From Streptomyces sp. AC512_CC834 (GTDB taxonomy: Bacteria; Actinomycetota; Actinomycetes; Streptomycetales; Streptomycetaceae), in assembly GCF_019049325.1 (NCBI RefSeq), contig NZ_JAGMUO010000035.1, positions 1 through 64,000 of the forward strand: a DNA stretch of 64,000 nucleotides. Reading direction: 5' to 3'. This document shows, one piece after another, positions 53,912 to 61,899 of this stretch. The translations under genes and the position numbers were made by a program. The notes under the pieces are model-generated. The model made no database searches and had not been told where the DNA came from. It saw nothing but the letters and a program-made list of their open reading frames with translations. Each line of letters begins with the position of its first letter. Position 1 is the first letter of the stretch.

Positions 53912-54253
53912 TTACGCCTTGACGGCGGCGGGCGCCTCGGTGGCGGCGACCTTGACCTCCAGCTCCCGGCTGATCCGGCGCTCCACGAAGAAGGCGGCCG
54001 TCGGAACGGTCCCGGCGAGCAGCACCCAGAGCTGCTTCTTCACCGGCCACTTCGCCTTGGACCCCAGGTCGAAGGCGAAGACCAGATAGATCACGTACAG
54101 CCAGCCGTGGGCGATGCTGACGACCTGGGTGAAGTCGGCGGCGCCGCCCAGATCCAGGACATACTTGGCGATCATGCCGAGGCACAGCGCGATCAGCAGC
54201 ACACCAGTGACATACGCCATGACCCGGTAGCGGGTCAGCACGCTCTTTTTCAT
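53912..54253 (-). CDS. DUF3817 small membrane protein
   Basis: A 113-residue protein with three membrane helices (YVTGVLLIALCLGMIAKYVL, GWLYVIYLVFAFDLG, LWVLLAGTVPTAAFFVE) and the conserved HGWLYVIYL and KWPVKKQLW of DUF3817, plus a basic-then-Ala-rich tail. ATG 54253. It precedes icmA on the same strand by 92 bases. A second paralogue is at 58691. Function unknown. Confidence 0.9.
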   Translation of the reverse strand: MKKSVLTRYRVMAYVTGVLLIALCLGMIAKYVLDLGGAADFTQVVSIAHGWLYVIYLVFAFDLGSKAKWPVKKQLWVLLAGTVPTAAFFVERRISRELEVKVAATEAPAAVKA

Positions 54254-54388
54254 GCGTCCGAGCGTAACCGTCCGTTCCGGGAGATCTTGCCCCGGGTCAC
54301 CCGTCGAGCGGCAGCGGTGCGCTAGTAACCGGTGGTGACCAGTGGGTGATCAGCGAGTGGCACCCTCCGGCAGTCAACGACACAGTGA

Positions 54389-54900
54389 GTGGGCGAAGGC
54401 GCACAGGAAGTGCACAAGGGCATCGCGTGGGTAAAGAGCGCCACCCCTGGGCCGGGCGTGCTCGGAAAGATCGAGCGAGGCGACCGCCCGCTGACACAGG
54501 GCATGGGCGCGGCATTGTCCAACGCTTTCGGGCCGACCTGGCCCGAGTGACGCAGCGGTTGCCCGGTCTGCTGCATGGGGTGCAGAACCGCGCGCATGCG
54601 ACGGGCCTCCCGGAGCACTGGGCGCGGGTCGCCGACGTCTACAGCGCCATCTGCTGGCTTGCCGCGCGGCACCGGTGGATGACGCCGGCGGAATTGGCGG
54701 TGGTCAAGCAGCAGCAGGCGGCGGAGCGGGCGAACGCGTTGGCCCGTGCTCTCGCCGCCCGGGATCAGGCCGGCACGCTCCTCAACGGTGGAGACTTCGC
54801 CGACGGTCTCGCGATGGTCGACCAGGCGGTGGTGGAGGCCGAGGCACCGCCGCCCGATCCCTCTGCCCTGTCATCGATGCCGCCGCTGCCGGCACCTGTG
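54389..54900 (+). pseudogene. Degraded XRE-type regulator remnant
   Basis: An open stretch at 54389-54550 ends VLGKIERGDRPLTQGMGAALSNAFG, which is the second half of an XRE helix-turn-helix. A different frame then continues with WARVADVYSAICWLAARHRWM and AAERANALARALAARDQAGTLLNGGDFADGL, as in the helical tails of such regulators. The two frames cannot be joined without a shift and the HTH start is missing. Best read as a broken gene. A GGAGGC hexamer repeat (54937-54962) follows. Confidence 0.5.
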
Positions 54901-54980
54901 ACAGCGATGACTTCGACCTGCACGCAGTCGAAGACGGAGGCGGAGGCGGAGGCGGAGGCGGTATCAGGCGGACTCCGAGG

Positions 54981-55676
54981 TCACCCGGTGTGGGTTACGC
55001 CGCGGACGATGACGGCGACTTCCTCGGCGAACGTCTCGGCGGGGTCGCCCTGCGGTTTCCCGTGGAGAATCCGCTCCGTCGTCGGATAGCGCCCGGTCGC
55101 GAGCTGACGACCGAGGTAGGCCCCGACCGACGCCTGCCACTGCGTCTTTTCCGCGCCGCTCTCCCGGCTGACGCGCCGTTCGCTGACCTCGTTGCGGACT
55201 GCGCCGACGAGATAGGCGTTGAAGACACCGAGGGCCACCATGACACGGTCGGCGCCGTCCGGTCCCAGGGCGCGAGCCAGGGCGGCGGCGGTGGCCTCCA
55301 TCACCGTCAGGGCGTTCGGGCCCAGGTGTGGTCTGCCGCCGATCAGCTCGACGAACCACTCGTGCCGCAGGGCGCGGTCCCGGGTGGTGACGGCGATCGC
55401 GAGGAGAGCCTCCTCCCACTCGGGGGAGTCGTCGAGTGCGGCCGCGATCTCGCCGTAGACGGCGTCGGCCATCAGATCGAGCAGTTCGTCCTTGGTGGCG
55501 ACGTAGCCGTACAGCCGCATCGGGCTGACCTGTAGTTCGGCGCCGACCTTGCGCATCGACAGCCCGGACAGTCCCTCGGCGTCGGCCAGGGCGACAGCGG
55601 TCGCCACGATCCGGCGCCGGTCGACGGGGGCTGCCGTGCGGCCGCGCGGTTCGGGGCGCTCCCAGATCAGCTCCAC
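54981..55676 (-). CDS. TetR-family regulator beside a TetX-like monooxygenase
   Basis: A 231-residue TetR protein: HTH in RRRIVATAVALADAEGLSGLSMRKVGAELQVSPMRLYGYVATKDELLDLM and a TetR_C_1-like domain, the class that includes TetR proper. GTG 55676 begins at VELIWERP. It is divergent from the FAD monooxygenase, with two matching operators in between, so it should repress that gene and itself, and be released by the enzyme's substrate or a related compound. Confidence 0.9.
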   Translation of the reverse strand: MELIWERPEPRGRTAAPVDRRRIVATAVALADAEGLSGLSMRKVGAELQVSPMRLYGYVATKDELLDLMADAVYGEIAAALDDSPEWEEALLAIAVTTRDRALRHEWFVELIGGRPHLGPNALTVMEATAAALARALGPDGADRVMVALGVFNAYLVGAVRNEVSERRVSRESGAEKTQWQASVGAYLGRQLATGRYPTTERILHGKPQGDPAETFAEEVAVIVRGVTHTG

Positions 55677-55701
55677 AGCCCCACCGTACGCGGTGATCGT
55701 T

Positions 55702-55740
55702 CCGTACGGTGTACGGTAATTTCCGTACGCTGTACGGAAA
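55702..55740. promoter_or_regulatory. Twin operators between tetR and the TetX-like gene
   Basis: Two near-identical sites, CCGTACGGTGTACGG (55702-55716) and CCGTACGCTGTACGG (55723-55737), each CCGTAC-N3-GTACGG. Centres are 21 bases apart, two helical turns, so dimers would sit on one face. The second extends to TTTCCGTAC/GTACGGAAA. A partial third, CACCGTACGCGGTG, is at 55682-55695. Confidence 0.85.
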
Positions 55741-55759
55741 CCGGATGACTGGAGGACAC

Positions 55760-56923
55760 ATGGACGCGATCGATGTGAACGATGTGAACGATGTGAACAA
55801 GAAGCCGCGGATCGCTGTCGTCGGCGGCGGGATCGGCGGACTGGTGCTGGCGGGGATGCTCGACCGGCAGGGGACAGCGGCCACCGTGTACGAGCGGGAC
55901 ACCGGCATCGACGCCCGCGCGCAAGGCGGCTCACTCGATCTGCACCCCGAGTCGGGGCAGCGCGCTCTGGAGGAGCTGGGGTTGGCCGACGCGTTTCAGG
56001 CCGAGGCCCGGCCCGAGGGCGAGGCCCTGCGGATTCTCGACCCGGCCGGCAACACCGTGATGGAACACGCCCCCGAGCCGGGCAGCGGCAGCCGGCCGGA
56101 GATCGACCGTGGCGCTCTGCGGAAGCTGCTGATGTCCAGGGTGCCGGACAGCGCCATGAGCTGGGGACGTCAACTGACCGGCACCGAGGAGCTGTCCGCC
56201 GGCGGCCACCGGCTGTTCTTCGCCGACGGCAGCCGGACCGACTGCGATCTCCTCGTCGGCGCGGACGGCGGGCGCTCCCGCATCCGCGCCCTTCTCACGG
56301 ACGCGCAGCCGGCCCACCTGTCGGCCTACCTCCAACTGACGATCCTTGACGCCGATCGGCGTCAGCCGCACGTGGCGGAGTTCGTCGGACCGGGCAGCCT
56401 CATGGCCCTGGGCAACAACCTGAACCTGGGAGCGCAGCGGTCCGGCGACGGCAGCATCCGCGTCTCGGTGACGATCCGCACCGACGCCGGCTGGATCGAC
56501 CGGCAGCACTTCGGCAACGCCGAATGGGCCGACACCGTGGCGCGTCTGCACGGCCTGTTCCCCGACTGGGCCCCTGAGTTGACCGGACTGATCGACGCCT
56601 GCGACCCCGGATCGCTCATCGGGCGAAACATCGACGCCCTGCCGGTCGGCACCCGGTGGCAGTCACGCCCGGATGTCACTCTCCTGGGAGACGCCGCACA
56701 CCTGATGCCCCCGGTGGGTGACGGCGCCAATCAGGCGATGCTGGACGGCATCCTGCTGGCCCGGGCCATCACGGAGAACAACGACGATCCTGCTGCGGCC
56801 GTCACCGCCTACGAGGCAGAGATGTTCGACCGTACGGCGGAGATCGCGGAAGGGTCGGCGCGGATGGAGAAGATGGGCCTCGCGCCCGACGCGGCCGAGC
56901 GGCTGACGTCCTTCTTCGACTAG
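55760..56923 (+). CDS. TetX-like FAD-dependent monooxygenase
   Basis: A 387-residue class A flavin monooxygenase. The FAD loop is AVVGGGIGGLVLAG, followed by GGSLDLHPESGQRALEELGL, the aligned position of the TetX GGTLDLH region, and the GDAAHLMPPVGDGANQAM motif. TetX proteins oxidise tetracyclines, but many relatives act on other aromatics, so a resistance role is a hypothesis. ATG 55760 has GGAGGA upstream. The N-terminus carries a 9-base tandem repeat encoding DVN three times. Divergent from TetR. Confidence 0.85.
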   Translation: MDAIDVNDVNDVNKKPRIAVVGGGIGGLVLAGMLDRQGTAATVYERDTGIDARAQGGSLDLHPESGQRALEELGLADAFQAEARPEGEALRILDPAGNTVMEHAPEPGSGSRPEIDRGALRKLLMSRVPDSAMSWGRQLTGTEELSAGGHRLFFADGSRTDCDLLVGADGGRSRIRALLTDAQPAHLSAYLQLTILDADRRQPHVAEFVGPGSLMALGNNLNLGAQRSGDGSIRVSVTIRTDAGWIDRQHFGNAEWADTVARLHGLFPDWAPELTGLIDACDPGSLIGRNIDALPVGTRWQSRPDVTLLGDAAHLMPPVGDGANQAMLDGILLARAITENNDDPAAAVTAYEAEMFDRTAEIAEGSARMEKMGLAPDAAERLTSFFD

Positions 56924-56942
56924 GACGCTCCGAGCAGCCGGT

Positions 56943-57452
56943 CTAGTCCTCCTCGAAGTCCCCCGCGGCCACCCGCAGCGGCCTGAGCATCGCGAAGATC
57001 TCGCCGCACTCCTCGGCGTCGTACGCGCCCAGGCCGAAGTCCATCCCCATCAGGTCACGGGTGGCCGCCTCGACGACCTCGCGGCCCTTGTCGGTGATGG
57101 AGGCGAGCGTGCCGCGCCCGTCGTTGGGATTGGGGCGCTTGTCCACCAGGCCGGACCGCACCAGGCGGTCGACGGTGTTCGTCACCGAGGTGGGGTGCAC
57201 CATGAGGCGCTCGCCGATCTTGGACATCGGCAGTTCGCCCGCCTTGGAGAAGGTGAGCAGCACCAGCGCCTCGTACCGCGCGAACGTCAGCCCGTACGGC
57301 TTGACGACCGCGTCGACCTCGGCCAGCAGGATCTGTTGCGCCCGCATGATCGAGGTGATGGCGGCCATGGAGGGCACGCCGCCCCAGCGCTGCTGCCAGT
57401 GCTCGTCGGCACGGGCGATGGGGTCGAAGGAGAGGCTGAGGGGCTTGGACAC
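56943..57452 (-). CDS. MarR-family regulator
   Basis: A 169-residue MarR protein with winged helix (ARYEALVLLTFSKAGELPMSKIGERLMVHPTSVTNTVDRLVRSGLVDKRPNPNDGRGTLASITDKG). It starts at GTG 57452 and converges with the TetX-like gene (19-base gap). In the core arrangement inferred here it would lie between DUF3817 genes; the ligand is unknown. Confidence 0.92.
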   Translation of the reverse strand: MSKPLSLSFDPIARADEHWQQRWGGVPSMAAITSIMRAQQILLAEVDAVVKPYGLTFARYEALVLLTFSKAGELPMSKIGERLMVHPTSVTNTVDRLVRSGLVDKRPNPNDGRGTLASITDKGREVVEAATRDLMGMDFGLGAYDAEECGEIFAMLRPLRVAAGDFEED

Positions 57453-57553
57453 GGCAATAGACCTTACCGGCCGGTCACATGCCGGTCAGCCCCGTCTCGC
57501 CTTTCGATACCGGAACCCGAAGTCGTCAGGTGAAAGTGCACACGATGGCCGCC

Positions 57554-57967
57554 TCACACGGCCACGAGCCGGACCCGGTCCCCGCAAAGCTTGGTCATGT
57601 CGTCGATGTCGGATGTCAGCATGACCACTGGACGCTGCTGCCGCAGTGCGGCCTCAGCCACGGCCGCAGCGATGGCGTACTTGTGACCATGCAGGCCGAC
57701 GCCCATCAACAGGGCCGAGGCCTCCTTCGCCTCCTCATCTCCGACCGGGATCACACGAAGGCCGGACAGCAGCCAGCTCAACCGAGCCTTATTCGTGCGG
57801 GCGTGTACGGCCCCGATGATGGTGAGCGCGCAGATCACCACCTCCATGCCTCGCGCCCGCGCCTCCGCGACCAAGGCCACCACGGTCTCGTCATCGGCGA
57901 GCAGTTTGGAGAGCCCCTCGCTGTCCAGGACCAATGTCCCCTCGTGGTTCAGCTTGCGGCGGGCCAC
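57554..57967 (-). CDS. PIN-domain toxin (VapC-like)
   Basis: A 137-residue PIN protein. Acidic residues of the RNase site are visible: Asp in VLDSEGL at the first strand, Glu35-36 region (EVVICALT), and Asp in LTSDIDDM near the end. VapC toxins cut RNA, often tRNA or rRNA. GTG 57967 has AGGAGGG upstream and overlaps the RHH gene by 19 bases, so the pair is translationally coupled. It sits in an accessory gap between core genes. Confidence 0.85.
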   Translation of the reverse strand: MARRKLNHEGTLVLDSEGLSKLLADDETVVALVAEARARGMEVVICALTIIGAVHARTNKARLSWLLSGLRVIPVGDEEAKEASALLMGVGLHGHKYAIAAAVAEAALRQQRPVVMLTSDIDDMTKLCGDRVRLVAV

Positions 57968-58233
57968 TGGCCCTCCTCCACAAACACCTCGTCGAACACC
58001 TGCCGCGCCCTCTGCCGCGCCTGCTCGGACACAGGTCCCACTCGGCTCTCGTAGTCGGCCAGGTACTCGTCCAGCACCTGCCCCCGCAGCTCCCGCTCGA
58101 CGGCCGCGGCAATGAACGCGGAGAACTCACGCTTACCGACTCGGGCCCGGATCGCCTCTGCCGTCCCCTCAGGCAGAGACAGGCTGACACGGGTCGCCGG
58201 CCCCTCACCGATGCTGTACGTCGTCTCAGACAT
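57949..58233 (-). CDS. Ribbon-helix-helix antitoxin (VapB/CopG-like)
   Basis: A 94-residue protein. RVSLSLPEGTAEAIRARVGKREFSAFIAAAVEREL is a ribbon-helix-helix DNA-binding domain; the C-terminal acidic helical tail (QARQRARQVFDEVFVEEG) would wrap the PIN toxin. ATG 58233. It precedes and overlaps the toxin gene, the standard order for such modules, which usually repress their own promoter. Confidence 0.87.
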   Translation of the reverse strand: MSETTYSIGEGPATRVSLSLPEGTAEAIRARVGKREFSAFIAAAVERELRGQVLDEYLADYESRVGPVSEQARQRARQVFDEVFVEEGQWPAAS

Positions 58234-58346
58234 GGCCTCATTGTGTCAAACGAGTAGGAAACCAGAAAGCGCTACACAACCCGGTCCGCCTCCAAGAGAT
58301 TTGCGCCCCAATCGACACAAAAACACCCCCTGACCACGTTTCCACA

Positions 58347-58406
58347 GGTCAGAGGGGTCTTGAAACTGAGCCCAGGAGATTCGAACTCCTAGGACCCCTC
58401 CTGACC
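58347..58406 (-). other. Terminator-like hairpin enclosing a tRNA T-arm-like motif
   Basis: GGTCAG-AGGGGTC (58347-58359) pairs with GACCCCT-C-CTGACC (58393-58406), with one bulged base, and encloses AGGAG-ATTCGAA-CTCCT (58374-58390). On the minus strand this is AGGAG-TTCGAAT-CTCCT, a perfect T-arm. There is no acceptor, D-arm or anticodon, so it is not a tRNA. It overlaps the stop of the thiamine-binding-like gene and may be a terminator or a remnant of an integration site. Confidence 0.5.
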
Positions 58407-58694
58407 GGCGAGGTGTCGCTCCACCGTGGCCACCTTCGAGGTGAGGCCGTCGGTCACTCCGGGGCGGATGTCCGCCTTGAGGACCAGGGAGACTCGGGGT
58501 GCCCGTGCCTCGACGGCGGCGACGGCCCGCCGGACGACGTCCATCACTTCCGCCCACTCGCCCTCGACGGACGTGAACATCGCGTCGGTGCGGTGGGGCA
58601 GGCCGGACTCGCGGACCACGCGGACGGCGTCGGCGACGTACTCCCCCACGTCCTCGCCGACGCCGAGCGGCGTCACGGAGAAGGCGACGATCAT
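58389..58694 (-). CDS. MTH1187-family thiamine-binding-like protein
   Basis: A 101-residue protein of the MTH1187/YkoF-like group (DUF77): MIVAFSVTPLG, SGLPHRTDAMFTSVEGEWAEVMDVV. The fold binds hydroxymethylpyrimidine or thiamine-like ligands in some members. ATG 58694 overlaps the DUF3817 stop (ATGA). Its last codons and stop form part of the hairpin that follows. Confidence 0.85.
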   Translation of the reverse strand: MIVAFSVTPLGVGEDVGEYVADAVRVVRESGLPHRTDAMFTSVEGEWAEVMDVVRRAVAAVEARAPRVSLVLKADIRPGVTDGLTSKVATVERHLAGQEGS

Positions 58695-59035
58695 GCGCCC
58701 ACGACCCCTTCCTGGCGGGCGCGGGAGGCGATGACCGCGCTCTCGGCCTCGCGCTTGAGCTTGCGCTCGGCGAAGAAGCCGCCGGTCGGCAGGACCGACA
58801 GGACGAAGTAGAGGGCGGCGGTCTTCAGCGGCCACTTGGCGCGGTTCCAGGCGTCCGCCCAGAAGATCACGTACAGGACGAAGAGGACACCGTGGATCAT
58901 GCCCATCGCCGGCACGGCGTTGAAGTCAGTGGTCCGCTTCAGCACGGAGCAGACGAGCAGGAGGAGGAACGAGATCGCCTCGGGGCCCGAGACCAGGCGG
59001 AGGCGGCGGAGGGCGGAAGCGGTCTTGAGGTCCAC
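58691..59035 (-). CDS. DUF3817 small membrane protein (second copy)
   Basis: A 114-residue paralogue of the protein at 53912, with three helices and HGVLFVLYVIFWADAWNRAKWPLKTA. ATG 59035. Operon with the thiamine-binding-like gene through a 4-base overlap. Paralogues on both sides of the MarR suggest an old local duplication. Confidence 0.88.
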   Translation of the reverse strand: MDLKTASALRRLRLVSGPEAISFLLLLVCSVLKRTTDFNAVPAMGMIHGVLFVLYVIFWADAWNRAKWPLKTAALYFVLSVLPTGGFFAERKLKREAESAVIASRARQEGVVGA

Positions 59036-59221
59036 GGGTCACCTTCGGTGGGGAGTCATCGGACGTCGACGGGCTGGGCGCTCGCCGGATGCTTTGTGAA
59101 CACACGCACAAGCGCGCGTCCATTGTGGCAAACCCCCCGGCGCGCCCGGGCGAGGGGGTCGCAGCGCGCCGGGAAGCACTGTCGGACCGCCCCGCCGACG
59201 GCTACGGTCGCATTTGTGGCG

Positions 59222-59854
59222 ATGTTCCGACTTCAAGGAAGCAAGGTACTCGCCGTCGACATGACCGGAGACGCCGTCAAGGCGAAGAACGGCTCGATGG
59301 TCGCGTACGACGGGGAGATGGCCTTCAAGAAGCTGAGCGGCGGCGGTGAGGGCATCCGGGGCATGGTGACCCGGCGGATCACCGGCGAGCAGATGACGGT
59401 GATGGAGGTGAGGGGACAGGGGACCTGCTGGTTCGCGGACCGGGCCTCGGAGATCAGCCTGGTGGGTCTCCAGGGCGACAAGCTGTACGTCGAGTCGAGC
59501 AACTTCCTGGCGGCGGACGCCGGGCTGCGGACCGGTACCAGTTTCACGGGCACGCGCGGCGCGTCCCAGGGCAACGGGCTGTTCACCACGACGATCGAGG
59601 GGCACGGGCAGGCGGCGATCATGTCCGACGGTCCCGCGGTGGTGCTGCGGGTCAGCGCGCAGTACCCGCTGACCGTCGACCCGGGCGCGTATGTCGCGCA
59701 CCAGGGGGACCTGCGGCAGTCCTTCCAGTCGGGTGTGACGTTCCGCACGCTGTTCGGGGAGGGCGGCGGGGAGGCCTTCCAGATCCGCTTCGAGGGCGAC
59801 GGACTGGTGTACGTGCAGCCGAGCGAGCGGAACACGATCGCGGGGGATGTCTGA
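59222..59854 (+). CDS. AIM24-family protein, first of three
   Basis: A 210-residue AIM24 protein: MFRLQGSKVLAVDMTGDAVKAKNGSMVAYDG at the start, then a repeated beta structure with GLFTTTIEGHGQAAIM and YVQPSE at the end. Function is poorly known; mitochondrial relatives affect respiratory complex assembly, and bacterial ones bind nucleic acid or membranes in some reports. The start is ATG 59222 or GTG 59216. It is separated from the next copy by only two bases. Confidence 0.87.
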   Translation: MFRLQGSKVLAVDMTGDAVKAKNGSMVAYDGEMAFKKLSGGGEGIRGMVTRRITGEQMTVMEVRGQGTCWFADRASEISLVGLQGDKLYVESSNFLAADAGLRTGTSFTGTRGASQGNGLFTTTIEGHGQAAIMSDGPAVVLRVSAQYPLTVDPGAYVAHQGDLRQSFQSGVTFRTLFGEGGGEAFQIRFEGDGLVYVQPSERNTIAGDV

Positions 59855-59856
59855 CC

Positions 59857-60507
59857 ATGGCCTTCGAAGAGATCAATTCCAGGATGGTCCGGGCGGTCGT
59901 CTCACCCGGGCAGCGGTTGTTCAGTCAGCGCGGCGCCATGCTCGCCTACCAGGGCGAGGTGTCCTTCACCCCGAATCTGCGCGGCGGCCAGGGCGGCGTC
60001 ATGTCGATGATCGGGCGCCGGGTGGCGAACGAGGACACGCCGCTGATGACCGTCGAGGGCAGCGGCACCGTGTTCTTCGGGCACGGCGGCCACCACGTCC
60101 AGGTGATCAACCTCGCGGGCGACACCCTGTACGTGGAGGCGGACCGGCTCCTCGCCTTCGAGGGCTCCCTGGAGCAGGGCACGGTGTTCCTCGGGTCGCA
60201 GGGCGGGGTCATGGGCATGGTCCGGGGCCAGGTGAGCGGGCAGGGGCTGTTCACCACCACCCTCAAGGGACACGGCTCGGTGGCGGTGATGGCCCACGGG
60301 GGCGTCTTCGAGGTGCCCATCACCCCGCAGCGTCCGGTGCGCGTCGATCCGCAGGCGTACGTCGCCCACCACGGTGACGTACACAACAAGCTGTCGACCG
60401 CCCTGGGCTGGCGGGACATGGTGGGGCGCGGCTCCGGCGAGGCGTTCCAGCTCGAGCTGAGCGGCAGCGGCACGGTGTTCGTCCAGGCGTCGGAGGAGAA
60501 GCTGTGA
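59857..60507 (+). CDS. AIM24-family protein, second of three
   Basis: A 216-residue paralogue with QRGAMLAYQGEVSFTPNLRGG, GQGLFTTTLKGHGSVAVMAHGG and ending VFVQASEEKL. Its ATG is two bases after the first copy's stop, and its own stop overlaps the third start (GTGA at 60504). The three are clearly one operon. Confidence 0.9.
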   Translation: MAFEEINSRMVRAVVSPGQRLFSQRGAMLAYQGEVSFTPNLRGGQGGVMSMIGRRVANEDTPLMTVEGSGTVFFGHGGHHVQVINLAGDTLYVEADRLLAFEGSLEQGTVFLGSQGGVMGMVRGQVSGQGLFTTTLKGHGSVAVMAHGGVFEVPITPQRPVRVDPQAYVAHHGDVHNKLSTALGWRDMVGRGSGEAFQLELSGSGTVFVQASEEKL

Positions 60508-61280
60508 GCACGGTCCACCACGACCCGGCGACGCTGCCGGCCGACGACAACGTCAACGCGTACACCTTCTGCGTGGAGCTCAAGGGGAGCCAGTGGTTCC
60601 TGCAGAAGGGGAAGATGATCGCCTACTACGGGACGATCGATTTCAACGGGATCGGGCACGGGCGGCTGGACCGTCTGGTGCGTACGTCGTTCCATTCGCC
60701 ACTGCACGCGAGCGACTGGGTCGTGGCGGAGGGTTCGGGCAAGATGCTCCTCGCCGACCGGGCCTTCGACGTGAATTCGTATGACCTTGCGGACGGCAAC
60801 CTGACCATTCGCTCGGGCAACTTGCTTGCTTTTCAGCCAAGTCTCGCGCTCAAGCAGTCGATCGTGCCGGGTTTTCTGACGCTCATCGGAACCGGAAAGT
60901 TCGTGGCCGCGTCGAACGGTCCGGTGGTGTTCCTGGAACCGCCGATCCGGGTGGACCCGCAGGCGCTGGTCGGGTGGGCCGACTGCCCGTCTCCGTGCCA
61001 CCACTACGACCACGGGTACATGACCGGCCTGATGGGCGGTCTACGTGCGATGACGGGGCTCGGCGGGGCCTCCGGGGAGGAGCACCAGTTCGAGTTCGTG
61101 GGGGCGGGGACGGTGCTGCTGCAGTCGAGCGAGGCACTGATGGCGGAGCAGGCCGCGGGGGCTCCGCCGCAGCAGGCCGGAGTGCCCGGGGGTGGGGCTT
61201 CCGGAGCGCAGGGAGGCCGGTCGGGGGTACCGGGGCTTCCCGGACAGCTAGGGGACCTCCAGCGCCGCTTCGGGCTGTGA
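60504..61280 (+). CDS. AIM24-family protein, third of three, divergent
   Basis: A 258-residue, more diverged paralogue. It lacks the GLFTTT block, has a distinctive CPSPCHHYDHGY segment (possible metal site) near residue 160, and ends with a Gly/Pro/Gln-rich tail (about 220-258). GTG 60504. The added histidines and cysteines suggest a separate role within the complex. Confidence 0.87.
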   Translation: MSTVHHDPATLPADDNVNAYTFCVELKGSQWFLQKGKMIAYYGTIDFNGIGHGRLDRLVRTSFHSPLHASDWVVAEGSGKMLLADRAFDVNSYDLADGNLTIRSGNLLAFQPSLALKQSIVPGFLTLIGTGKFVAASNGPVVFLEPPIRVDPQALVGWADCPSPCHHYDHGYMTGLMGGLRAMTGLGGASGEEHQFEFVGAGTVLLQSSEALMAEQAAGAPPQQAGVPGGGASGAQGGRSGVPGLPGQLGDLQRRFGL

Positions 61281-61381
61281 GCGGTAATCTGCGGAGTGTG
61301 ACATCGAACGCGTGCGCACCGTCACCGTCACGGAAAACCCCTCACTAGTTCGCCTTTCAACCTTTTAGGTAGACTTCATTC

Positions 61382-61858
61382 ATGGAGACCGAGACGGCCA
61401 CCCGCTGGCTGACCGATACGGAGCAGTGTGCTTGGCGCACCCACCTGGAGGTCAACAGGCTGTTGACGCACCAGCTCGAGAAGGACCTGCAGCCGTTCGG
61501 CCTGACAATGAACGACTACGAGATCCTGGTGAACCTCTCCGAGTCGGAGGACGACAGGATGCGGATGAGCGACCTGGCCACCGCCACGATGCAGTCCAAG
61601 AGCCGCCTGTCCCACCAGATCACCCGCATGGAGAACGCGAACCTGGTCCGTCGGGAGAACTGCGAGTCCGACCGCCGTGGGCTCTTCGCCGTCCTCACCG
61701 AGCACGGCATGGAGACGATGCGGAAGGTCGCGCCGCACCACGTGGCATCCGTCCGCAGGCACTTCATCGACCTGCTGGCCCCGGAGACCCTGACGGAGCT
61801 GGACAAGGCGCTCAAGCCCATCGCGGAGCACCTGCGCGGGCAGCGGGGGCGTTCCTGA
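61382..61858 (+). CDS. MarR-family regulator
   Basis: A 158-residue MarR protein: MNDYEILVNLSESEDDRMRMSDLATATMQSKSRLSHQITRMENANLVRRENCESDRRG. ATG 61382. A TTTTAGGTAGACTT stretch just upstream is AT-rich and could be the promoter or operator. It converges with the two-component kinase gene; both stop codons lie in an 11-base repeat. Confidence 0.92.
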   Translation: METETATRWLTDTEQCAWRTHLEVNRLLTHQLEKDLQPFGLTMNDYEILVNLSESEDDRMRMSDLATATMQSKSRLSHQITRMENANLVRRENCESDRRGLFAVLTEHGMETMRKVAPHHVASVRRHFIDLLAPETLTELDKALKPIAEHLRGQRGRS

Positions 61859-61899
61859 CCCAGGCGTGACCTAGGCATGACCTAGGCGCGACCTAGGCG
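61856..61899. repeat. 11-bp tandem repeat holding two stop codons
   Basis: Four copies of a TGACCTAGGCG-like unit. The MarR TGA (61856-61858) is in the first copy, and the kinase stop (61893-61895, TAG on the minus strand) is in the fourth. Confidence 0.85.

Noticed and set aside
58347..58406. A tRNA gene
   Set aside because: Only a T-arm-like stem is present; no acceptor, D-arm or anticodon arm can be folded.
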